Notes under the pieces: generated by a model | The model's database searches: none | What the model saw: the letters and a program-made list of their open reading frames with translations, nothing else | Told to the model about the DNA's origin: nothing | NCBI GenBank assembly: GCA_040954595.2 | Contig: CM082589.2 | Span: 620,001 to 684,000, forward strand | Length of the DNA stretch: 64,000 nt | Direction of reading: 5' to 3' | From: Balanoglossus misakiensis | Taxonomy: Eukaryota > Hemichordata | Part shown: positions 49,746-60,289 of the stretch, one piece after another | Numbering within the stretch: the stretch's first letter is position 1 | How the letters are laid out: each line of letters begins with the position of its first letter | Position numbers and translations under genes: made by a program

Positions 49746-52700
49746 TACAAAAAAACGTGAATGAACACGTAGGGGTAACAAACGGTCAAGTATAATGAAT
49801 AGCTCAACACATTATGAACAGTTTGTTTTGGTAGTGACCTTGACTTTCTGCATGAGTCATAACTGTAATGCAATTAACAGGGTTTGGGGTTGTTCTAAAG
49901 TTCCACTTTACACTTCACACTTCACACAATACCTGTAGTTGTACTCTCACAAATAAAAACTGGTATGCGGACATGTACTTCTAGTTCACAACATGTGAGT
50001 ATTTTATTGGTTCTTGGAAAGTTGCCAAGCCCATTGACGGGGAAACTGTTTAGGACATTGAACTCCTGCGAGTTTCTCTAGACGCGGTGTGACTCATCGA
50101 GACTATTATGGGTTTCATTTTCACTTTTTCCAGGTTGATAAGTGACAAATATCGGAGTGAAAGTCAAAACTCACAAAATGCATCCAATTTCAGAGACTAT
50201 ATAAAATAAACACTAAACCATTGCGAAAACTAGGAGAGATATAGGCCTAAATTATCGCTTAAATTTAGATATGAATGTTATGATAAAGAATTTTGATCTG
50301 AGCGATCCCTCGCGGATATCTGCACCAACTGCGCCTATAAACCGCTAAACCGGAACTAATGATTCATCTCATGCATAATTCAGTTTTCCCAGAGCGGCGT
50401 TGTAATTCTGACATTATGGTATCAGAACTCACCACTTTATGTAACGCTTCTGTAATTCAATTAAAATTAATATCGATATCGTTATTATTTCTCTCTTCCC
50501 TTGAGGACAAACATACATTACTTGGTTACAGGCAATCATAAATTTAAAGCCTAAGAATAATAAATAATTTCGTGTCATATCCATAAAAAATTAGAGATGA
50601 CATCTCAGACCTCTGTTTATAATGACCATGCTCTTACATTTAAATATCATGAAAATCTGTTGGGGTTTACTGTAAAAAACATAAATTATACATTATTATC
50701 ATCGATAGGCCCTAACAGATATTAGCATCACTGCAGTGTGCAGATGGTCTTGATATGGGTCAATGATTTGTACAAATATAACCTGGGTTGCTTGCAAAAA
50801 CATTGCACCTAGACAACATCTGATGAAATCCTCTTTATGCAGACAGCTTCCTGGCAATTTCCGTCACGTCTGAGATACTGGAGATGATTTCTGATTGACT
50901 CGCGTTTAATTTATACGTTGTAACCGACAGGGGCTTATTGTGTCTACTACTAAAACGGGCACATTTCATCGGAAACGGAGAGATTTTATGATGAAGGTGA
51001 TAATACAAGCGGTAACCCCGGCGACGATAACGGGTGATTTTATTGCCTCCTCGATTTTTTAGTCGTGACATCCAATTTCATGACAGATACATATGTAGAA
51101 CAACTTATAGAAAATGTTCATGTTCAAACAAAACTGGCGCGTAACTCTTTAAAATTCCTGTATCATACTTGCATCCACGTGTTGATATATGTAGGAGCAT
51201 TATTGACCTTTTTCTGTTATTGACAATTGACTTAAAAGGGCAAGTTCTGTGCCCGGGGCATTTCAGTGGCAAATAATGAAACCCTGTCTGTAGCTCACAA
51301 CTGGTTATTAGAAACAAAAGATCAATTGCTCCGTGACCTCTCCTATTAAATACGTATTATAACAAATACAGGAAACCATCCCTTAAACGGCGCGTAAAAA
51401 TTTTACTTTGTCATCTTTAGAATAATGAAATTTTGAAATGGATTACTTGCATTAGTATTAAAAATATCGTTATACTTATAGGGTTATTTGTTTCATTTCG
51501 GGTTTTAAGCGAGCCTTTGTAATAGATTTTGTTGAAACTCTATTGGTATCAGGCATATAGTGGTAGATTATCAACGCAGTCACGACGTATCGACGTTCTC
51601 CTATCTTGATTGATTGTGGGGTTCAACAGATGTTGGGATGAAAATAACAATTGGCGTTTATAACTGTCCTATTTTCATGTTTGTTAACACCATCTTATAC
51701 CTGCCACGTCACAACTGTCCCTCATATGACCGATGACGTCGCTTCATTCGTTGAGGAAAAACTCGGAAACGGCAGGTTTCTAAATCACACGGTCACGACT
51801 TTCATCAGTTCATTTTACGCATCATATTATAATCTAAGCTCATAAAAGGTCCGCTAGTGCTAAGCTGAGCTGGTTCTACACGTCCTTCTGTGGACAGTGA
51901 TCGGATTAGACAGGGTGTGTTCTGAGTCCGTGTGTTTCTTTAAACCGGCGACAATCACACTTATCAGCACGTCTCGCTTCATCGGTCAAATTCGTATCAA
52001 AATTCAACCGTATTTGCTCTACTTTGTTATCCTGAACTTATCTGAAATTCAATATTTGTGACGCGTATTTGATACTTTTTAAAATTTAATCAACGTCATC
52101 GCAACACGTGGGGGTTTCCCACACACGATTGCGAGACTTTGTTGACATGTTGATGGTAACCGGTCCTGGCGTACCAAAAGTTCGTCCATTCAGTTTCTAC
52201 AATCTTGAGAGCTCACCGGATGTGAAAAGCCGTCTGCGTCGCGATAAAAATAACTCCGCATGCTCAAAAAACAACACCAGTACCTGCATTCACCGGACGC
52301 AAGCGGGCGCTAATGACTCGAGTCTTGGCAGGTTGCCAAACAGGTGCAGAAAATTTGGAACAAAGAGAAAAATGTTTGTGAGATGGTGACCGTGGATGGA
52401 CAGTAAAAAATGCTCACTGTAATGTGAACGTCTAGACTTCAGCCCACTTCACGGATCATTTCCTATGAATCTTGCATAATGTGCTTAAAAGATAACGCGA
52501 GCTGAGTAAAATCCGTTGAAAAGCGCAAGTGTGATTCGCTAACGTGTCAGTCGATGAACAGTTGAAAAGGGTGATAGACAAACGGCGGTCAAGACAGAAA
52601 GATCTTTTTTCGTTGCCAGTGTTCATCCGTAAATTACGGTTGGTTTTGAACAAAAACTACCAGCATAGCTCCAGAAATAGAACTATGCCCCCACCATCCC

Positions 52701-53235
52701 AGCCTATATATAAATAAAGTTGCGGCATTTTATTCGTCATTGGTAGAGACATTTGACAAAAAGAATGATCAGTACACGTTGGCATATTACTAGTATGCGT
52801 CAGACAGGTCCGCATTTGGAGCTATTGTCATGGCAACGGTGCCATGATGAGACACCGTGAATAATAAATGCTTGTTGCAGTTTTGGCAACGATCCAAGAC
52901 TGGTATTGTTTGGAAGTGGAAAAAAAATATCGCGCTCAGAGTTTTAACAAAACGTCGCGGCAGGTGGGTCCAGAAAACTACCATTCTGCAAAATAAGAGA
53001 TTTTTAAATGGGTTTCAGATCCCTCTCCGTGTTAACATATACATACATACAGATCTAAGGTTAAAATACTCAAGGTTTTTGACTGGTACGAAAAACAGCT
53101 GGCCTTCAAAAGAAATATTACATCTCTACTTGGCGCGTGTCCGCCACGCGATGCTTTTTTATATGTAAATTAGAGTTACGTCTTATGTAATCACAACTTT
53201 AAGTCTTGTAATAAAATGATATCTAAATTTTACGG

Positions 53236-53287
53236 TTTGGAGAGAGACAGAGACAGAGAGAGGGAGAGGGTGGGTGGAGGGGAGAGA
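53236..53287. repeat. GA/GGGA purine tract
   Basis: GAGACAGA and GGGA repeats. Confidence 0.85.
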
Positions 53288-54743
53288 TTTGAAACTGGGG
53301 GCGTCATGCACAAAGCCACAGACAAAACAGTTCTCTTTGTGATAGAGCCATTACAAACGGTACCTTTAAATTTAACAAGAATAATACACGATGACGCCTC
53401 CGCTTAGAAATTCTACGCCCGATTATCATAACACGGATATAACTGACGCCGAAACTTCAAAGATTAAGTCCGCTGCCTCCATTGTTCCTACGTAAAACCA
53501 ATTGTTTAATCAATTACCGTTATTCGCAAAAAGCCCCTCTCATTAAAATACCAGTCTTCCTCCGTCGCCCGTGTTACGCTTTCGTGAACAAAAAGCGTAA
53601 CCAAGGCCCCGAAGCCTTCGGCGTGAAAGGGTGACATAAGTTTGATCATTTCACCCCCGCTTTCCTGGATAATGGTTCAACCGAGTCATTGAACACGATG
53701 GGATTGTACCATTCTGGGGTAGTGACTGAAATGATGACAAGAAAACTGACACTGTGTCTCTCTTCTTTTCAGAATTAATCCGCAAAGGGACTGACAGTGA
53801 CATTCTGCAGTGAAATCTCATTAAGCTGAAGCTAATTGGCTATGGTCTCTTCAACATAGAATACTTTCACACTTTTGCTTTAGAGACGCATCCACCATCA
53901 TCTCCCCCGGAAGATGACGGTGTAAAGCGCTGTTGTCAGTGCAGGGGGCGCTCCGATCATCTACGGTCTAAGTGCGTATCGAGGGACGCATGTGGCGTTT
54001 CAAATTATTATATTTTATCGATATCTATTGTATATATGTATTATTTTACACCACTTGCTTCAATTTTCAAAAAAATCATTAGAGATCAGCCACCACACAC
54101 CTGACATGACGTCATACGATCCTCTCCTCCAAAAATGCCAATTTAGAGAAAGAAAATATGACTCATTAATATCGATAGAAATATGACACAAAACATGAAT
54201 TCTAATGAAATTCGATAACCATCATTGAGTCTTATTAATGATGAGCTGTTTAGCAGTTGGCAAACTTGACAGATTGGAACCGTAATGTTTATTCAAAAAG
54301 GATACCAGGAAATGAATCATTTATAAAGACTTCGAACGAGTAATTTTATTTCAGTAATAATTTAGAAAAACACATCCCCTCTGCAATTTAGGTTTTTATT
54401 GTTCCAGTTCCCCATTATAGATCACCAAGATTACTGAATGACTACTGAATTGATATGCAAATTGCCTACACGCGTAAATGTTGGTAGGTGAGCGTCCAAA
54501 TTTACATTTTCGTTGTTTCATGCCAACGAGCGGACGTACGTGCAAGTAATTTTTAAATAATTTTCCTTTTTCACTGGTATGTCTATTAATAAAATTCTAT
54601 TACCATTCGTTCTGCGCCTGTGAGAACCTCTGCGACCGTTTGAATATACTATTATGGAAACCTTCTGAGACAGTTGTAGTTTGTACTCAAGATATAACAG
54701 TGGTCGCATTTGAAATTGTGTTGTTAAAACACAAGAATGATAT

Positions 54744-54757
54744 GTTGTCATGGTAAC
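54744..54757. promoter_or_regulatory. X-box (RFX-type) palindrome
   Basis: GTTGTCATGGTAAC differs from the X-box consensus by one base. Confidence 0.5.
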
Positions 54758-55743
54758 TGATTAGTTAGGTAACTTTTCGGTAAGGTATAGAACTGATGAA
54801 GAAAGAAAAAAAGGGAATTAAAATCGCTGACGATCTTTATCTGGCAAAGTATTAAGCCCACCAAAAATGGTTTTGAATCGGACTCGCTCTAGTAGTCTAA
54901 AATATTCACGCTAATGTTTTGAATGGCCTTCGAGAATTCTAGCTGATTACTCTCTGTTGGCCAAATAGAAGATATATGGTGGTAATAAAAGCGAGCCTAC
55001 TCAGTTCGAAGGTCGTATTGGCAATTTGGCATGTGAAGCATGTATTAGCTAGCTTCGGTGACTGAAAACATGACTAGACTCTAAGTTGTTGAATTCGGTG
55101 TTTGAATCCAATTTATAGCGCCGAAACAAATGTTGTCAGAGTGGTAAAAGACACTCGCTTATCAGATTTGTAAAATAAGTATATCTGTTGAGTACAAAAT
55201 AATACTGTTAAGTCCCAATTGTAATATACATGATATAAAGTGCGCTTCAACGCGTCTCTGACAAGTTAAGAAACGGTTGTGTTTACAATATAATGTTTCA
55301 TGCGTGTGGACGCGTCTCGGAAAGTCCTCAGAACCTCTGAACCGATACTCGAATTCTCGAACCGTGCAATTCCTAAAACCCTGAAATTATAATGTAAATC
55401 TGTGTGTAATTACGTAGAGGGTACGGTGGCCCCATTAGCTTGACGCGTGACGGCAGCGCGTGTTATGATTGTATCAGGGCGCGCGCGCGACAGTGCACGA
55501 CGCGATACGCAAAGTTTGCGCGACTCAAAAATGTGAGATATGCTGGCTTGTACTTTGGTATAGACGTTGTCATGGGAGCCTTATACTCTAAGCGATGTGG
55601 GTTATTATGTGTTTACGGGAACACGTACCACGTCGACAAACAACCCGCAAGGGTTTTTATTTTGCAGTGGAAATCAACCATGATTTATGTATCTTGAATT
55701 AACTGGTCACGTGATTGGTGTTCATGTCACGTTCGTTTGATTT

Positions 55744-55822
55744 TGAGAGAGAGAGAGAGAAAGAAAGAGAGAGGGGGGGGGAGACAGATAGAGAGGATGG
55801 AGGGAAGGAGAGAGAAAGATTG
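55744..55822. repeat. GA-rich purine tract with G-run
   Basis: GAGA and GAAAGA repeats with an internal nine-G stretch. Confidence 0.9.
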
Positions 55823-56834
55823 ACGAAAAAATGCTAACACTTTGAAATTGTGTTCTTAGAAATTGAGAAATAAACTACATCTAAATATGTATTAATATGA
55901 TCGTTGTCGATTATTATTTTATACGAAGCTGACTATGATCGTCTTAAACGCACACGTAAATGTGGACAGACGCGAATCACTCACGCTTCATCGAGACAAA
56001 AGGTTATCGAGATAGTTATCTTAGTCTCTGAGCTGATGCTGCTCGGGTCACACGCCGAACTCAAGTTCAAGCAGTCTGCAAGAGGAGTCTCTCGAGACGC
56101 GTGATCAGACGGCAGACGCGTTTAATGGCTATCAAGGCATTCAATGACAGTCTCTGAATAGTCAATGTGTTATTATGAGAGTTTGTACTTCGATGTATAT
56201 AGCCATGATAATTGATTTCATGTAAATTTCTCGAGAGATGGCAAATTTACAATTATTAAGTAGTATCTCCAAAAGAAATGCGCTGTTTGGGCGTCACCCC
56301 TCCCTTCTTTGTCTTTCGCCTTCCCCTCCACCTCAAAACTATTCCAAACACGTTATATAGAAGAACGTGACTAAAATTGAAGAATAAAGAACCTTGAATG
56401 TCATCGGTGTGCCTATTTCACAATGAAGAGTCATGAATTTAATTGAACTGGCAGTGATGTACTTTAAACTTGTATTTTGTCAACACACTTTCTCAAATAA
56501 TCTCTAGCTCTACGCCTCATGAACAGAAAGACATCCCTTGTGAACTAATAAACTACGACTTTTCTTCAAAGACTCGATTGCGATTTCGTTATCATGGTGT
56601 ATCCTCAATGATGATATTGATTGTAAAATGAATGTCAAACATAATTTAACAGAGATAGACTTCATCGGAGCTCATTTAAAAATTATGACAGCGGACGATG
56701 CGTGGCAGTGTTTGGGTGTTGCAAGTCAGGCTTCGGCAGCCGATGTCGGTCAATTTATTCTAATTAATTAGCAGGAATAACGGAATATGCAAATACTATT
56801 AACACATAGCTTCTGTTCAGTCAATCTCATGAAT

Positions 56835-56855
56835 ATAACTGTTTAAAACAGTTAT
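56835..56855. promoter_or_regulatory. 21-bp perfect palindrome with two MYB-type sites
   Basis: The arms ATAACTGTTT and AAACAGTTAT flank a single central A. Each arm contains TAACTG, the core MYB recognition sequence (YAACKG), in opposite orientation. An octamer ATGCAAAT lies about 50 bp upstream and three TTAATTA-type sites lie within the next 190 bp. Confidence 0.45.
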
Positions 56856-57944
56856 GCGACCACAAAACAAACAGAAAATCACGAAGGTGATTACTATAGT
56901 GTTCATTAATTAACGGAGTTATGCAAAGTGGGGCTGCAAGCAGCGTGATTTCCGATGGACATTTGAAACGCGCTGTTTGGGGTTGATTAATTATCACTTG
57001 ATTTTGTTTTCTTAATTAAAACCATTCACGCGCAGAAGCCCAGATAAGCCAGGTTCTTACAGAGGTGGACTAGTTAGCGTACCATTGTTTTTGGATGCTT
57101 CCGGCTGTGTGGTGATATTTTGGCCACCCGACTCTGGACGCAGATGCGTGGATGTCAAACTAGACTGGTGAATTCTCAGCAGACGATACCTTCATTGAAT
57201 GTGTGTCAATCTTTGAGATTGGTTTTACACCCTTACGTTGACTTCAATGTCCTAACATTTTGTCTCGTTTCATTTTATGGCCACCAGTCTGTAGTAAATC
57301 ATTACAGACGAAGAAATTAAGTTTTCTGCCTTGTCTTGTTCATCTGCGCGTAACTTTCACTCGCTGCTACGAAGAGTAAGGCGAGATAACACGTTAAGTG
57401 CAAAGAGTAGTCTCAACTTATCTCATCTCAACCCTGCCTACATGTATCTGTCTCCCTCTCTCTATCTCCCCCTCTCTCCCCTACCCCTCTTAACAAAACC
57501 ACTAATTGATCTTCTCTTCCTGTTTCCGCGTCAGTTTCGACTCGGTGTTTTGTTGCAGTGCTTAACACTAATTCCTCATTGGGCACAGACTTTGGTCGCT
57601 GGTAATCCCCCCTTCATGACATGAATGGAAAAGTCTTAGTCTGACGCGGGTCAATTAAGACTTCCAGGCCCAAACAATCAATGTGGGTGCCGCTAGCCTT
57701 TGTGACTTTTTTTGTTTTATGAACTAGGTCATCGCACCCGACTTGCCCACGTTGCGGTTTGGAAACAGAAGCCTCTGGAAAGAGTTTGCTGTGACAGTTT
57801 CATGGCTGTTTGCGGCACACGAGTTCAAGGATGTTGCCGAGAGTCGCAGGAAGTTTGCGTGTTGTCAGAGAGTATCCGTCACAAGTGACAGATGAGAGAA
57901 AAAGTTGAAATCGTGACAAGAGAGGACTTGCTACGATGATTTAT

Positions 57945-57999
57945 ACGAGAGAGAGAGGGGGAGAGAGAGGGAGAGAGAGAGAGAGAGGGGGGGGGGGAA
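57945..57999. repeat. GA repeat with poly-G
   Basis: GAGAGA and GGGGAGA units ending in a G-run. Confidence 0.95.
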
Positions 58000-59471
58000 T
58001 CTGTCACTCCGTGTTGTAAAACAGACCTGGTGTCAGTTTCTCGACATGTGCGGCAGTAATAAAACCAAACCAAGCAAATACCACACAACGGTGAGAGAGG
58101 CAACCGAACTATGTCAAAAACACCAACTGTTCTCGAGGACCACTCGGACAAGAAGAAGAACGTGATGGTTAATGCAAATATCATTATCACCAGTAAATGT
58201 ACAGGCTCTACCACCGGAAACATCAGCCACGGCTGAGTGCCAGGCCATCTCCCTCCACTCAATTGCTCACTGAACCATAAGACACCGATGCGAAAAAGTC
58301 GGGCGATAAATAGTTCGCAAAATGCTTTTCGTAAGTTCGCCCCAATCTACAATTAGGCTAATTGTACCACGAATGGCAACATTCACATTCGCATCGTTTC
58401 CTAGACACGTCGTCGAAAATTTCTTTGACAATGTTTACAAACATTGAACCCTCCTCTTTGTCCCTTTAATTTAATTTCATTCAAAGGGTGGCCTTTATTT
58501 TTGTGTACTTCGCAATGAAAATGGCGATTACCATGGAAACCAAGGATACACATGACAGAGCGAAAGAGAGGTGTCAGACAGATTGGACTCTGTAAACACA
58601 GACAAAAAAAATCAATCCTACAAACTAAAGTAAGCTTTGGGATTTATCCAAAAGTTGAACTTTTGGACAGATGGTTCATAGTGGGCGAGAGGATCGAACC
58701 GGATATTGAGTTTATTGTACCGCGTTAAATCAATGGGGGAGCAAGACCGAATGAGTTGGGCTTGTCACCGAACAAAGACAGGACGGTATTTTAGTCCAAA
58801 CGATCGTGGGCCCTTCTTAGCCGCTTAATTGTTGGCAGCCATGAGATCAATGATTCTCATTACCATACAGGTGCAGCGCACAGCCGATATCTCTTTCCTA
58901 TTGTTGTTCTTTCCATATCACCAGTTTCGTCGCGTGGGGACCATCGCCAGACACGCGACGCACTTGCGACGCGAAGTTTGTGGAATTCCTAAATTATCAA
59001 TAAAATTAAGTCCAGAACGAGGAAACATGAAAGCTCCTGGTCGTTGCCGTTGGATCAGCACTTAAAAGAATTCATTCATAACATTGTCGTCGATTTGTTG
59101 GGTGAATTTCCACCCTTACAGGAATTCAATAGACCCCACAAAGCGTCTATTGTCTGTCTTTTGAAAGCCAGTTATCGGTGTGGTAAAGTTAGGCAGTATT
59201 CTCTCTTGTAGTACATGGAGGGCGCTATTGATCATTCGAAATTTTTTGGATGGCATTTACAATTTCGCCGAACTGTTCAAGGCATTTATTGATAGTGATG
59301 AGATGTGAGGGTTTCTATGACAACGAAAACGAGGATGACGATGATGACTCACAATATGGATTATGATGAATGGACAGCTATGACAAACATGAAGATGACA
59401 ATGTCCATGATGATGGCGTCCATGTCATAACTGTCATATAAACTACTGGTACATGTATATATACAGTGTGT

Positions 59472-59580
59472 CAACAACAACAACAACAACAACAACATCA
59501 CCACCACCACCACCACCACCAACAAGAAACAACAAAACCACCACCAACAACAACACCGTGACCACCACAACATCACCACC
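59472..59580. repeat. (CAA)n/(CAC)n trinucleotide repeat
   Basis: About 110 bp of CAA blocks alternating with CAC blocks. The minus-strand open frame across it (Val/Leu-rich) is a repeat artefact. Confidence 0.95.
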
Positions 59581-59722
59581 TTACTATAGTTGCAAATAAC
59601 AATGGTCATGTTGATGACATCACGAAAAGACAAATTTAAGTTTTGTAGTTGTTCATGCGTATTTATTTTCATGTTCAGTTAAAATCTTCTAAGTACACAG
59701 TATATCCTACATGGTTTAGTTA

Positions 59723-59865
59723 AGCAATAAAACACCCCCAGCCATGGTATACCACGAGATTTTGACCAGTTCACGACATATACGCACGAGCGATAGCGAG
59801 TGCGTATATGGAGTTGAACTGGTCAAACTCGAGTGGTATACCATGGCTGGGGGTGTTTTATTGCT
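59723..59865. mobile_element. Foldback (MITE-like) inverted repeat
   Basis: Arms 59723-59755 and 59833-59865 are exact reverse complements over 33 bp. Pairing continues inward with few mismatches (TTTGACCAGTTC with GAACTGGTCAAA, ATATACGCAC with GTGCGTATAT) to a loop of about 12 bases near 59790-59798. There is no coding capacity. This fits a non-autonomous foldback DNA element. Confidence 0.85.
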
Positions 59866-60035
59866 ATTATATTATGCCAGTATATTGAAACTTTGCATAA
59901 AACTTTTTTAAAAGGCATTTTCTTTGACTATGATATATGACTGTGGTATATGGCTAATATATCACGGTCACGTGTCGTGTCTCAACCAATCAAATAGCGT
60001 GATTTACACCATCAATATACTGGTATAATATAATT
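59866..60035. mobile_element. Second MITE-like element with terminal inverted repeats
   Basis: TTATATTATGCCAGTATATTG near 59867 and CAATATACTGGTATAATATAA near 60013-60033 are inverted copies with one mismatch, bounding about 170 bp that directly abut the foldback at 59723-59865. The interior has no open frame. It may be part of the same composite element. Confidence 0.6.
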
Positions 60036-60205
60036 CTTGATAGAGACTGTTTCTAACCCTTTTGGATACATATGACTGTGGTATATGGCTAATATATCAC
60101 GGTCACGTGTCGTGTCTCAACCAATCAAATAGCGTGATTTACACCATCAATATACTGGTATAATATAATTCTTGATAGAGACTGTTTCTAACCCTTTTGG
60201 ATACA
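59935..60205. repeat. 135-bp tandem duplication
   Basis: Copies 59935-60069 and 60070-60205 look identical base for base. The unit includes the right terminal repeat of the MITE-like element plus flanking sequence. Identity implies a recent event or an assembly artefact. Confidence 0.95.
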
Positions 60206-60289
60206 TCACAATACACCCTGCCCTCATCTATAAAGTCGAAAAAACTACACAACTGAAGCAACTCGTGTTTTACTTCAGCTCATATCTCA

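Larger units (their letters stand above)
45100..59700. other. Gene desert, second part
   Basis: About 14.6 kb without a recognisable gene. The open frame at 49261-49529 (plus) begins with ATG and has no repeat bias, but shows no known domain. The 53.47-53.83 kb and 56.74-57.04 kb stretches are rich in homeodomain-type and other factor sites and could be enhancers. Confidence 0.65.

Noticed and set aside
57879-58262. Minus-strand 127-codon frame with hydrophobic segments
   Set aside because: It ends in the GA/G repeat, has no domain and no splice context.
58684-58704. tRNA T-loop-like GGTTCGATCC on the minus strand
   Set aside because: The T-stem does not pair and no acceptor or anticodon arm could be found around it.
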